From NCBI GenBank assembly GCA_002104895.1, contig MCFG01000314.1, forward strand, positions 17,501 through 81,500: DNA of 64,000 nt, read 5' to 3'. This stretch comes from Anaeromyces robustus (Eukaryota; Neocallimastigomycota; Neocallimastigomycetes; Neocallimastigales; Neocallimastigaceae). This document shows, in pieces, positions 42,501-59,076 of the stretch (the first letter of the stretch is position 1; the number at the start of each line of letters is the position of its first letter). A program made the translations under genes and the position numbers. The notes beneath the pieces were generated by a model. That model saw only the letters and a list, made by a program, of their open reading frames with translations. It was not told the DNA's origin and did no database searches.

Positions 42501-44910
42501 ATTAAACCAATTAAATCAAAATAATGAAGAAAAAATTAAAGCAAATGAAGATACTCTTAGTCAATTAAAAAATTTGAAGGATGAATTGAATTTAAAAATT
42601 CAACAATTGGAAGAAGAAAATTCTAAATTGAACCAATCATTAGAAGAACAAGTTAATTTATATGAACAACAAAAATTATTAAATGAAGATTTGAATGAAG
42701 ATAATAGTTTATTGAAAGATCAAAGTCATAGTCAAGGAGAATTAATTAGAAACTTAAATGTAGAATTAGAACAATTAAATGAAGCTAAAGCTTTAAGAGA
42801 TAATGAATATGAAGAATTGAATGAAAAATTGAATAATATAAATGAAGCTTATTCCCAAGAAACTTCTAATGCTCAAACTAAAATAAATGAATTAAATGTT
42901 ACTTTACAAAATAAAGAAGAAGAAATTAAGAAACTTAAAACCGAGGTTACTTCAATTAAAGAAGACAAAAATAATCTTGATGAAGAAAATAAAGATTATC
43001 AACAACAAATTGGTGAATTAATCAATATAAAAATGGAATACAAATTACTTCAAGATTTACTTCATAATGTTGATAATAGTATTGAAGTTATTAATAATAA
43101 TAATAATAATAATACTGAAAATAATAATGATAATAATGATAATAATGATGATAATGATAATAATAGTAATGGTAATAGAAGTATAAATAGTAATAGTAAT
43201 AGTAATAGTAATAATGATGATAATAATATTCAATGGATAAATAATTTAAAACAAGAAATTGAAAAGAATGCTAATAATGATCCTAAATCATATGAAAAAC
43301 TTTCTACAATCATGCAACAAATGATAAGAATGGGTGATATTATTACTTCTGAAAAAGAACGTTCTCAAGCCTTAGAAGAAAGATGTAATGGACTTGAAAA
43401 TAGAATTAAAGTTTATGAAAATTCTAATAAACAACTTCAAGATAATTTAGAAGAAGTAAAGATTTCATATAAAGAAAATGAAAATAAATTAAGATTTGTA
43501 AAAGATGAATTAAATGAAAAGAGTGAACGTATATTTGAAAAAGGTAACTTTATTAAGGAAGCCGTAAGTCAAATAAAGGTTGAAAAGGATAAATTGGCAA
43601 AAGAAATGGTTAATATGGAAAGTGAAGTTCAAGAACTTAATGATAATTTATTAAATAAAAATAGTGCCTTAACTTCTACTTTACAAACTGTATCAGAATT
43701 AGAAAATAGATTACAAACTAAAGAAGAAGAAATAAATAAAATTAAAGGTAAATTAGAAGAATATCAATTTAAATATTCTCAACTTCAAAATGAGTATTCT
43801 TCATTAAAAACGAAAAGTCAAAATAAGGTTGATAGTTATCAAAAGAGAATTGTTGAAGCTGAGGAAGAAAGAATACTTTATGAAAGGGAACTTAATAATG
43901 AAAAACGTAAGAATGAAGCTAATAAATTTGAATTAGAAAAATTAAAAGAAAACCTTGATAGAATGAGTTATGAAATAAGAGTTAATAATTCAAGAGAAGG
44001 TAAACGTCCAAGAAATTTAAGTAATAATAGTAGTATAAATAGTTTCAATAGTGGTATGGATCCAATTAAAATGTCAAATATGTCATTTGGTAGTCCAAAT
44101 ATGCCATTTAATTCTCCACCTTTGAACTTTGTAGGAGCACCTAATATGCAACGTTCTCAATCAATGCAATCTAAAAATTCTATTAATAGTCCAAAATCAC
44201 AATTAAATACTATACCTTTAAGTAATATATCTAGTCCAAGTTCTAGTCCACCACAAAAACCACTTCCATTATCACCACAACAACTTATAGAAAGAAATCG
44301 TTATCTTGAAGATTTAGTTCAAGAATATAAAATAAATATTGATAATATTCAATCTACATATAATACTACCTTACATAAATTAAAGGAATTTGAAGAAAAA
44401 TTCGATCAAAAGATTGAGGAAAGTAAAAATAAATATAAACAAACTATAAATGAAAAAGATAATAAGATTGCAAAATTAGAAGAAGAAAGTGTAATGTCAT
44501 TAACTAGAAAAATGATTATTGTTGATATTAGAAATCAATTAGATTCTGCAAATAAGAAATTAAGTAATTATAAAAAGGAAAATGAATTCCTACGTCAACG
44601 TATAAAGAAAATGGGTGATGAAGAAAATGAATTAAAGAAATCCATGACTCAATCAAAAACAACTTTACAAAATCAAATTAATTCTTTAATTGAACAAGTT
44701 AATCAATCAGAAAGAAATAGAATGATGATGGCTGAACAATTAAAGGCAGCTGTTGGTGGAAAAGGTACAAAATATTATTCTTCATTAGCAGTATTAAATG
44801 AACAAATTGATGAAGTTGAAAAAGAAAATGAATTATTATATCAAAAGAAAAATGAATTAGAAGGTCAATTAAAAAATCTTAATGGTTCAAATGTGAATAA
44901 GAATATATAA
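36587..44910 (+). CDS. Divergent kinesin-4-like protein with degenerate motor and 18-residue Cys repeats
   Basis: Seven frame-consistent exons (36587-36847, 37083-37158, 37271-37571, 37708-37867, 37976-38100 starting at 37966 by frame, 38227-38437, 38738-44910) encode 2438 residues. Residues 1-360 follow the kinesin motor fold: NTVRIRPS, AAVLAYGQTGSGKKYTIG, GIIPRSITDIF, STRSH, HLAGSEK, PYRESKLT and NTIRFIARAFK. The spacing and the GIIPR segment fit kinesin-4 (KIF4/KIF21). Catalytic residues are altered: Walker A ends GKK not GKT (K93), switch I reads ENSTRSH not NxxSSRSH, and the switch II Asp of DLAGSE is His (H260). ATP hydrolysis is therefore doubtful. The tail is coiled coil; residues 804-1574 are an array of 42 units of 18 residues with Cys at the unit start, then heptad coil, an Asn/Asp tract, a Ser/Pro-rich linker and a final coiled coil. 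Intact frame over 6 kb argues for a working gene. Confidence 0.85.
40003..42315 (+). repeat. Coding minisatellite: 42 units of 54 bp (18 residues)
   Basis: Consensus unit CxxYDNKIxEMEKxHSDA. There are 42 consecutive units; 40 carry Cys at the first position, and units 36 and 37 have Ala and Arg. Only three length changes occur: +4 (unit 18), +7 (unit 24) and +4 (unit 42), all compatible with a continuous helix. A higher-order repeat of five units (270 bp) occurs at 40057-40326 and 40327-40596, with a six-unit version at 40597-40920, nearly identical at the DNA level. Confidence 0.93.
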
Positions 44911-45496
44911 ATTTTTTCTTTTTTCTTTTTTTATTTTTTTTTTTTCTAATTAAATAATAACCCCCCCAAAAAAAAAGGAAAAAGAAAAAAAAAAGAAAAA
45001 AAATAATTTTCTTTACTATCGTTTAAAAATAAAAATAAAAAGAAACAAAAAGAAAAAAGTGTTTTATTTTTGAAAACAAAATGATAAAAAAAAAACATAA
45101 AAAAAATTAAAATAAAAAAAAATTAAATAAAATAGAAAAAATCAAAAATAAAAAATCAAAATAAAAAAAAAAAAAAAAAAAAAATAAAAAATCAAAATAA
45201 AAAAATTAAAAATTAAAAATTAAAAATTAAAAATTAAAAATTAAAAATTAAAAATCAAAATCAAAATCAAAATCAAAATCAAAATCAAAAAAAAAAAAAA
45301 AAAAAAAAAAAATAATAATATATATATAATATATATTAAAAATAAATAAATATAATAGTAATATTTTTAATTTTAATAAGATTTTTAAATATTAATATGA
45401 TTTATATATATATATATAAAATCAAAAATAATATAGAGAATATTTTTATTTCTTTATTATATTATTAAATATTATATAAGAATTATAATACCCTTT

Positions 45497-45531
<35 letters not shown>

Positions 45532-46934
45532 AATAGAAACATTAATGATAACACAAACAAAAAATTCAATATAGTATTCTTATTTAATTAATAATATATA
45601 AACAAATAAATTAATATTTGTAAAATAAGTTTTATTCTTATATTAATAAAAAAATAATTTTTTTATTTTCTTTTTTTTTTATATTTAAATAAAAAGAAAA
45701 CAAAATAAAATTTAAAATATATATAAATAATAATAACAATTATAATAAATAAAAATTATAATAAAATATTAATTCATTAATAGTTTTTTTTTTTTAATTG
45801 TCTTTTTTTTTTTCTTCTTCTATTTGTGTATGAAATAAATAAATATATTATATTAATCATTTGTGTAAAATGTAAAGGATAATAATAATGTTTTTTCTTA
45901 ATATATAGAAATAATATGAATAAATATGAAAAATAATAATAAAGAATAGAGTAATGCTTATAAATATTAATCCATAAGCAATAAAAAAAAAAAATAAAAG
46001 GATTTATATTAAAATAAGCAATTAGAATAAATCTCAAAATAACAGAAGTAGTACAATTCAACATTAAAGTCTTAACTTTTAATTCTATTTTTTTTATAAA
46101 GCATAAAATTTATCTATATTAGATAAATATAATAATTGTAACTTAGTAGTAAAAAAAGAATGAGATAATAAAATTATAAACATATTAGATTGTTAATTGT
46201 ACATCTATTTTAATTAAAAAATTTTTTTTAATAATAGACAGGTGTATTATACAATAAATATCATTTATAAAGAAAAAAGTATTCAATGTAATAAACAAGC
46301 AAGTATTTAATGTATTAAACTAACACCATATATGTAATTCCATATACTCTAATATAATTATAAATAATTATTATTTATACTTTATATTTTTTTTTTTCTA
46401 ATTATATGGAAGCCTTTTGATATAATAGAATTAATGGTAAATTTTAATATAAAAAATTGATTTTAATATAATTACTTAGTTTTTAATACATATTATTGAA
46501 TTAATACATACTATTGAATTTTATTATCAATTTATAGATAATTTTAATACACATTTATATTCAATATTAATTATATTTAATATATTATAGAATACTTTTA
46601 TAATTAATATATATATTTTTTATTATTATATTACTTTATCATAAAATAATTTTTTATATTGATAAAAAATAATTTCTACAAAAAAATAGTGTAGAAATCA
46701 ACAAATAAAATCTAAGTTTTAAATGATTTTATTTAAAATTATCATAATCATAAATTCTATCCATTTAATATAAAATCATTAATGAATATATATATTAACT
46801 TCTGATTGTATAACGCCCAAATAAATAATCGGAAAATCAAATAAAGAATATAACTTCTTTTTATTTTCAATTTAAATTATTAATATTTTTAAGATTTTCA
46901 TTCAATTACTATTCAATTTATAATAAATAATAGA
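44911..46934. other. Intergenic AT-rich DNA
   Basis: No gene supported. A-rich tracts with ATTAAAA (about 45205-45255) and AAAATC (about 45253-45290) repeats follow the kinesin stop. A C7 tract at 44961-44967 is unusual here. The minus-strand frame at 45777-46064 has biased composition, no homologous motif and no splice partners. Confidence 0.6.
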
Positions 46935-48247
46935 ATGGAGGAAGAAATTATTTATTACGATAAATCAGAATATATTGAAACGGTAAAAAAAAATAATATT
47001 AATTATTCCTTAAAAAATAATAAATTTTTTTTTTTTTATGTTTATTATTAAAGATATTATATATTATATATAAATCTATTTTGTTTTTATTATTATTAAT
47101 ATATATATTTTTACAATTAAATAACTCATACAGGATAGTGGAAATAAAATCAGTAGAAAATCAGTTATTAGTGTACCACAAAATATTGTTTTAGGGGGAA
47201 AAGTAAATTTTATATTTATATTTATTTATCATTTTTTAATATAACAATGTGGAAATTATTTTGAACTAACAACAATTTATTATATCATTTTAATAATTAA
47301 ATAATTTAAAAAGACAATTATACAACAAAATTGTATAATAAGAGGTGATTTAAGAAGAAAAGGAAGTGGATATGCTGTTGTTATTGGTATAGGGAAATAT
47401 TGTCTTCTTGGTGAAGATTCTATTATAAGACCTCCATATAAAATATATAAAGGGTACTTTTTTTAAAAAATTATAAATATATTATAATATAAAATGAATT
47501 TTTTTATAATTTGTAAATAAAAAAAATTAAAGATATTTATTATTTTAAATTATAAAAATATTTTATTCCTTTTTTTTTAATACTTTTATAATTATAATTT
47601 ACTATTTTATTTTAAATAATTGTAAATGCGAATTTCTTTTAATTCAACAAAAAATAAATAGAGTATTTAGTTATTATCCTATGAAAATTAGTGATTATGT
47701 TCATATAGGACAAAGAACTATTGTAGAAGCAGCAAGAATTGGTCAATATGTAATAATAGGAAACGATTGTGTTATTGTACGAATGACTAATCAAGATAAT
47801 ATATGTTTATAAAATATGAAATATATAAATATATAAATATATAAATATATACATTAACTTATATAAATAATAAATATTTATATGTATATATATTCACTTG
47901 ATTAAAAAAATTTTTTTCCTAAATATAGGGAAGATTTTCAGTAATAAAAGAATATTGTAGAATATTAGATAATACAGTAATACCACCAAATACAGTAATT
48001 CCGTCTTTTTCAGTATATGGCGGTAATCCAGGTACTAAATATTTTTAATATTAATAATAATTAATTATCAATATTGAATGAATACATATTAATTTAAAAT
48101 AAATTGATATAATATTTAATTAAAAAAGGGAGATTTATATCTGAATTGCCTGAAAGTTCACAGATTATATTTGAACAAAAAGCTAAACAATATTATGATC
48201 GTTTCATTGCCAAAATAGAAGAAGATGATAAAAAAACTTCAAATTAG
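46935..48247 (+). CDS. DCTN5: Dynactin subunit p25 (DCTN5)
   Basis: Pointed-end subunit of dynactin, the cofactor of cytoplasmic dynein; p25 forms a left-handed beta helix that with p27 helps bind cargo such as early endosomes. Six exons (46935-46982, 47134-47202, 47314-47453, 47662-47776, 47929-48031, 48129-48247) encode 197 residues, the usual length. The family wording is clear: [20 protein letters not shown], then [29 protein letters not shown] with [10 protein letters not shown], hexapeptide repeats ([20 protein letters not shown]), and [21 protein letters not shown]. Exon 4 starts at the AG at 47660-47661, since the alternative AG two bases later puts a stop in frame. No unusual feature. 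Confidence 0.95.
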
Positions 48248-48450
48248 ATCAAATAATTTAATAAAAATGATATCCATAAAAGAATAATAGAATAATATTC
48301 ATATTATCAATATATTAAAAATAAACTAAACTAAACTAAATATAATAAACAAAAATATAATATAATATAATATAATATAATATAAAATAATATAATATAA
48401 TATAAAAGATTTTTTTAGTAAATTAAAATATAAAAATATAAAATATAAAA

Positions 48451-48482
<32 letters not shown>

Positions 48483-49742
48483 AGCAATATTAGTAATATC
48501 AATAATAAAAATTAACGTATAAAAAATAAGCAAATATTATTTATTTTGTTTTATTTATAAGGATATAATTTTAAACTTTTATTATTTTTTTTTAATCATA
48601 TAAATTAATTATAAATTGTATTTAAAGGTTACATAAATTAATTATAAATTGTATTTAAAGGTTACATAAACTTTCTTTTAATTTTAAGTTATAAATATTT
48701 TTTTAAAAAATATTGTACGACTAATATATATAAAAATTTCTAATTCTAATAATTATATATTATAATCCCTTAATAATTTTTATTTTGTATTAATAGAATT
48801 TTACTGCAGGTTTTTAATATTAAATATTATAGAATATTATAACAACATTCTTTCATTTATTCATTTATATATAAATTTAATTTTATTAAATAAAGTTCTG
48901 GTAATTTTAAAAAAGAAATTATTATTTCATTCTTAAAACAAAATAACTTGATTAAACAAATTAATATAATTAAAATCGTTCTCTTTTTAATAGTAAATGA
49001 AATATGTTGCGCTGTGTTGTTTTTAAAAAAAATAATGTAAAATATATTATATGAATATTAACATTTAATACAAATAATAAATAAAAATAAAAATAAAATA
49101 AATAAATAAATAAAAAAAGAAAGAAATATAACTATTAATCATATATCTTGAAAATTTAATCAAAAAATTATATCTTTTTTTTTTTTTAATTTTTAAAAAT
49201 TTCTCATATAGCAATATATATATATATAATATTAAATATATAATATAAATAAAATTATTTTCAATAATATTAAAATTATTTAATATCGATATTTAAGAGA
49301 GAAAAAAAATAGAAATAAAAAAGTAAGAAAAATTAAACAAAATTTAAGAATTCTATATATAATGAAATGTTTATATTTAGTTATTAAGATTAAAAAGTTT
49401 ATTATAAAAAAAATGATATATTAAATTTTAAAATATATTAACCTTATTCAATAGAAAAAAAATTTTTTTATTCTTTAATGGGGAAAATTGTTTTGTAAAT
49501 ATCATATTAATATTATAAAACTATTTATATTTTAAATTTTGAAAATTCTTATATTTATAAATAAAAATAATAAATAGTTATATTTAAAAAAAATTATGCC
49601 TCATTCCTGAATATAATTAAAATATCTAAAAATAATTAATATTTATAATTAAGAAAAAACATAATTTCATTTAAAGATATTATACTATATTAAAAAAAAT
49701 TATTTTATATTTCTTTTTTTTCATAGTCTTATATTTTATTTT

Positions 49743-49783
<41 letters not shown>

Positions 49784-50395
49784 AAAATTATCCTAAAAGT
49801 AAAAAAAAATAATATTAAAAATATTATTTAAATTGAAATGTAAATATTAATATATATTAAATATTAATAATAAATATTAACATTCAAATAAGAAATATAA
49901 TAACAATTATTGATTTATTTGATAGAAAATTTTAAAGAGAAATATATAAAATAATATAAATATTAATAACATTTTAAAAAAAAAAAAAAAAAAGATAATA
50001 ATATTATGGAATTTTGTATTTATATATCGATATCAACTAAATATAAAAAAATTCAACAGTAAACTAATTGCATTATATAATACTATTATTAATAAAACAG
50101 TGAAAAGACAAAAAGCATTATTCTTTAATATAGAAATAATATAACAAAAAGATATTATTTATAAAAATAATTATTATCAGTGAAAATTATTTAATATAAA
50201 AATTTAATATACAATTATTTATAGGAGATTTTTTATTTCATTTATTTATAATTTTTATATATCTTTAATATTTTAAAAAATATTATTGAATTATTCAATA
50301 AGATATTAACATTTTATAAATATATAGTTTTATTATAATTTTTGATTTCTATATATTTTTTTATTATATTTTTTTTTCTATTATAATTTTTATAA
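48248..50395. other. Intergenic AT-rich DNA
   Basis: No gene. ATAAT pentamers (about 48357-48410), AAAT (about 48450-48480), a perfect 33-bp tandem duplication at 48600-48665, and a poly-T tract at 49748-49782. The 3' part should contain the promoter and leader of the kinase gene. Confidence 0.65.
48600..48665. repeat. 33-bp perfect tandem duplication
   Basis: Two identical adjacent 33-bp copies (48600-48632 and 48633-48665) downstream of the DCTN5 gene. Confidence 0.9.
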
Positions 50396-53391
<2,996 letters not shown>

Positions 53392-55055
53392 GATGATATA
53401 CTGTCATAATTTATTAATTAAAATATAAAGATTCTTTATTTATAATTAAAATAATCATTAGTTACATTAAAAAAAAAATATAATTAAAAATATGTTAATA
53501 ATTAATTATTTTATAAATGTAGTCTTTTCCATTTAATTTATTATTTATAAAATAATATTTAGTATCTTATTTTTATAATTATATTAATTAAAAATAAATA
53601 TCAAAAATAAATAGAATAATTTGATATAATATTAGAAAATAATATAAAATTAAAAATAAATATTAATAATATATTTTATTAATATTAAAATTTATATAAA
53701 TTTACATTTATATAAATTTGCTTTTATATTATTATTGTTGTTATTATTGATAAATTATAATTATTAAGATTATATATACATTATACTTTAATAAATTTTT
53801 ATATATAATAACATGTAATAATAATTATTTAAAATTAATTCTTTTTTATTAAATAAAAATAAATAAATTTTATATTTTATAAAATGAATGAGCTAACTGT
53901 AATAGATAAGAGCCTCAAATCAAAGAAACTACATTGATTATAAATAATCAGAATAATATTTTAAATAAAATAAAATTATATTAATTATATAAATATTTAA
54001 AATAATAGATAAAGATGAAAAAGTTCTGCTTCATCTAGTCCAACAATATTAGTAATAGAGAATAATGAAAATTTAATTAAATCTATAATACAATTTTAAT
54101 ATAAAGAATGAACAATTTTTAAATCAGTTAAAATCTTTAATTTTTTGGTACAAAGAATTAAAAATTTTGATATTATAAATATCAACTATACTTAATATTT
54201 AAACAAATTAAATTATTTTTTTTGAGTAACTTCGAATGTCAAGCTTTAAATAACAATGAATTAATAGATGAAACTAAAATATTCTATTCTTATACAATAT
54301 TAAGAAATCTTGGCTTTAAATTATTATCTTTACATATAAATTTAAAATATTTAAAAATCATGAACATAAAAAATGGATAATTATATATTTAAAATAAAAT
54401 AAAACTAATAATAATGTAAATGTAATTAATAATATTTCAAATAAAAAGTAATTTTAAATAAAAAAAATGATAATAACTGGTAATAATAATAAATTCTAAT
54501 GACTTTTTTTTTTAATAAACAAGCTGTTTTTCACATTAAAAAGTATTTGGTTGTAAAATTTTCAATTATAATAATAATAAAACTAATACATTCTACATTA
54601 TATAGGGGGAATGTTATATTATATAATTATTAAGATTATTTATACATTATACCCTAATTAATATGAAATAGTAAACAAATTTTTTTTTTTTATTGTTAAG
54701 ATAATATTTACCATAATATGTTAAGATAATATTTACCATAATTCTTATAAAAAGTAAAATGTTAAATGGTAATTTCAAAGTAAAAATATATTTTATAATA
54801 CAAGCTATAAAAGTCAAAATTAATCGATTGTGTATTTTATATATCAATTTTATATTAATTCTACTTTTAACTTCCTTCTAAGTTTGTTTTATATTTATAA
54901 TGAATAGTTATTCATTATTAATACAAACATGATCAATTGGTCATATTTGGATTTATTGGATTATTTTAATTATTATAGTACATATCTAAAATATATGTAC
55001 TATAATAATTATTTGTATGATGTTCATTATTCAGGTGGTTTTTTACTAACAAAAA

Positions 55056-55098
<43 letters not shown>

Positions 55099-56318
55099 GC
55101 ATATTTATATACAATCCAAAACAATTCTTTTTAAGTATAAAGTTATATTATACAATTAACAAATCTTATTAAAATTTTCATATATAATTCATGTAATAAA
55201 AAAATTAACATTTTTGTTATTAATAAATAAATTTCAACAAGATAGAGAAAGCATAATATATTATTATTATTATTATTATTATTATTAAATATTTATTAAA
55301 TATATTTTTATTATTATTTAAAAAATTTATTTATATATCGAATATTTAATAAAGAAAATTTTATAAAAATGTTTTCTATATATATATTATTTAAATAGTA
55401 ATTATAAAAATAAGATAAACAATATTCGGATACATTAGTATTATTTAAATCTAATATATCAAAATATAGTTATCATTTATTTGAATATAATAGTTTTTAT
55501 TAGTTCACATCAAGCCTTCTTTATAATATAATGAATGTGAATGATTGAACCATTTAGATAATTATTTTAATTATCTAACACTTTTTTTTTTATTTTGTTA
55601 AATTGTTTTTAATTATAATAAATAATTAATAAATACTTTTATTACTTGCATTGAAGTTGTAAATTTTTTATTTGATTTTTATTATTCTTTTTTTATCAAA
55701 TTTTTATTTATTATTTTTTATTTGTTTATTATTCATTTCATATTTATTATTTATTTATTATTTATTTATTATTTATTTTTTGTTTATTTGTGTTTTTTTT
55801 TTATTATTTTATATAAAATTTTAAAAAGCAAATTATATAATTTTTAATTATTATAAAATTTGTTATAATTTTATATCTATTAAATATTTATATATTAATA
55901 TTTATTATTATTATATAAATATTATTATAAAATATTTTATTTTTTACCTTTCTTAAAAAATATAATATTTTATAAAATTATTAAGTAATACTTTATAATT
56001 ATATATTATTTTAGAAATATTAATATAATTATTAATATTTATTATTATATCATACTTTTGATGATATTTTATTACTGTTTATATATTTTGTGTATAATAT
56101 TACATTATATTATTATATTATAATAATATTATTGTTATTTATTATTATTTAATTATATTTTTGAAGTATATTTAAATTTTGTTTTAATGAAATTATTATT
56201 ATTTTTTATGTTCTATTTTTAATCTATTTCTTTAATATTTTTTCTATATTAATTAATATTAAAATAATTTCTTAAAACTTGTTTTGATTTACTTTTTTTT
56301 TTGTTTTTTTGTTTTTTT

Positions 56319-56351
<33 letters not shown>

Positions 56352-56404
56352 TTATTTATTTATTATATTTTTTAATTTAGATATTTTTTACTTCTTATTT
56401 AAAT
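53392..56404. other. Intergenic region between convergent genes
   Basis: No intact gene. Sequence at about 53880-54390 is less repetitive and has short open stretches that may be decayed coding sequence. A 23-bp direct repeat lies at 54695-54717 and 54720-54742, and poly-A followed by TA dinucleotides at about 55051-55095. The rest is T-rich simple sequence. Confidence 0.55.
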
Positions 56405-58825
56405 TTATGCTTCAACTTGTTTGTAGGTATCATTAATAATATTATTTTGCTTTTCAGATGGAATTTGTTGCTTGTAATAATTTAATTCCTTTTGAACTCT
56501 ACTTAATTCCATTTTTAAATCAACTAATTCTGTACCAGTTTCATTAGCTATTATTCTAGCATCATTTTGTTTCATTCTTAATGATCTAATTTCTTCACCC
56601 TAAATAAGTTATTAAAAATTATTTAGATTAATTGTTATATTTCTAATATATATATATATACTATTTAATATTTACAGTTTCATTAGCTAAATTTAATAAA
56701 TCAGCTTCACGAATCTTCATTTCTTCAATTTCTTTTTTGGAATTATTTAACATTTCTATTAAGCCAGTAATAATTTGTTCATAATTATTATTTTGGGTTT
56801 TAATTTGTTCAAGTTCACCCTTAGTTGCAATTAATTCAGATCCACATTCATTTAAGGTAATATTAGCATCCTTTAATTTGGTTTGTAATTTAATAATTTC
56901 TTCACCTATTTATTAATAATATATTTATATTAATATTTAATAAAATTTGATAATATTTTATAATTATTTATTTATTATTTATTTCTTAAATTAGCACTTA
57001 CCAATTTCATTTGCTAATTTATAATTATCTTCTTTTTCAGATTGTAAATTATTATTTTCATCAGTTATAGTTTTGAACTTTTCACCAATTGCAACAATAA
57101 ATGAAAGATAAGCTTCATTTTGTTGTTTAGCTTCAATTAAAGCAGCTTTTGTATCAATTAATTCTTGACATGATTCGTTAACATGCTTAATTTGATCTTT
57201 TTGAGCATTCTTTAAACCAATAATTTCTTCACCAGTTTCATTTGCAAGGGATAAAAGATCATTATTTTCATTTTGTAATCTTTCAATAGTTTTATTAGCT
57301 TCTAGTAAAGAATTACTGACAGCTTCAATAATTGCTAAACATTTTTCTTCATTATTCTTTAAGTTTTCATTTTCAGCTTTAACTTGAAGAAGTTCAGTTC
57401 CAGCTTCATTAATAGTGTAATTAGCTTCTCTTTCTTTTCTAATTAAATTATTAATTTCTTCACCAGCTTCATTAGCAAGAACAAGAAGATCATTTCCCTT
57501 AGTTATTAATTTATCGTTTTCCTTCTTTGTAATCTTGTATTCTTCTAAAAGAGTTTTGAATACTTCCTTTAAGAGAATATTTTCTCTTCTAAGTTCATTC
57601 ATTTCATTCTTTAATTGACAAATTTCTTGGCCTGTTTCATTAATTGTAAGAGATTTATCTCTACCAGCTTGTTGTAATTTCATTATTTCATCGCCCTTAA
57701 TTACATAAAATATTAAAATTAATTAATTTTATTATTAATAAATTAAATAATTTATATTTTTTAATTTATATAATACTTACAGTTTCATTAGCAATTAACA
57801 TTAATTCATTAGTATTTTCTTGGTAACGTTCAATTTTCTTATTAGCAAAATTAAGTTCAGACGATAAGCAAGTTATTATTTGACCAAATATTTCATTTTC
57901 TTTCTTTAATTCATCATTTTCATTCTTAACGTCTACAAGTTCTTGACCACATTCATTAATTAAAATAGTAGTGTCTCTTAATTTTTTCTTAAGGTCATAA
58001 ATTTCTTCACCAGCTTCATTAGCCATAACAAGGTAATCTCTTTCTCTTTCATCAAGTTTATTGATTTCATCATATGCTTCCTTTAAGCCATTAAGTAATA
58101 ATTCAATAGTTTTTTCTAAATCTTGATGCTTAGCATTGTTAAGTCTACGTCTTAAAGCATTAATTTCTTGACCTAATAAATTTATTAAATATTTGTTATT
58201 ATATCTTATTTCATTCTCTATACTATTTATTAATTCTCTTACCTGCAGTATTAATATGATTTTGATAATTCTTAACTTCATTCTTGGATTTGTCTACTTC
58301 TTCTTTTAATTTACCGTTTTCTTCTTTTAAAGCTTCTATTTCTTTCTCAATTTCATTTTCCTTTTTCTTTAAATCACTATAATTGATATTCTTTTCTAAC
58401 AAACCAACATTTTCATCTTGTAATACTTGTAATTGTAATTGAGCACATTTTAATTCAGCTTGGGCAGCTTTAAGTTCGGCAGCCAACTCTTTTTCAGTTG
58501 GAGTGTTGGATGCTGGAATATAAACAACTTCATGAGTATGTACATGAGTAGTTACCTCTGGTTCTTCTGGAATTGGAGATTGATTAGAAGTTTGAATAAC
58601 ATTTTTTGGTTCATTTTGTTTTTTAGTATCTTCAGCTTCTTTAGCCTTATCTGCTTGTGCATCTTTTAATTTTTGTTCTTCTTGGCGTCTTTCAGCTTCT
58701 AAATTAACAACCGGAGTTCCTGTTGGTGGTACAACAGCTGGAATATCATCAATTTCTTGATTTTGTTGTATTTTCTTATCTTTTTTGGATTTTTTTGAAC
58801 TGAAGAATGGAAAACAACTAGTCAT
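56405..58825 (-). CDS. Coiled-coil protein of 77-residue NExG modules
   Basis: Five minus-strand exons (58825-58243, 58172-57781, 57695-57002, 56905-56676, 56599-56405) encode 697 residues; family not recognised. The N-terminus (MTSCFPFFSSKKSKKDKK) is followed by a polar segment (to about residue 110) with THVHTHEVVYIP and then coiled coil to the end. From about residue 192 the coil is built of repeats, each with two NExG motifs 21 residues apart (for example LANETGEEI, then INECGQEL) and 56 residues to the next pair, 77 in all. There are five full-length module intervals with no length change, a shorter first half (54) and a truncated last one. All four introns fall at the NExG Gly. There is no signal peptide or membrane segment, so a cytosolic filament or scaffold is inferred. 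Confidence 0.85.
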
Positions 58826-59022
58826 TTTTATTATATTATATTATATTATATTATATTATATTATATTATATTATATTATATTATTATTCTATGTTAAATT
58901 ATAAAAAGATTGATTATATATTTATATTTATATTTATATTTATATTTATATTTATATTTATATTTATTTATTTATTATTTATTATTTATTATTTATTATT
59001 GATTATTGATTATTGATTATTG

Positions 59023-59076
<54 letters not shown>

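Noticed and set aside
45777-46064. 95-residue minus-strand frame between the kinesin and DCTN5 genes
   Set aside because: Composition-driven (Ile, Phe, Tyr, Lys), no recognisable motif and no splice partners; kept as intergenic.
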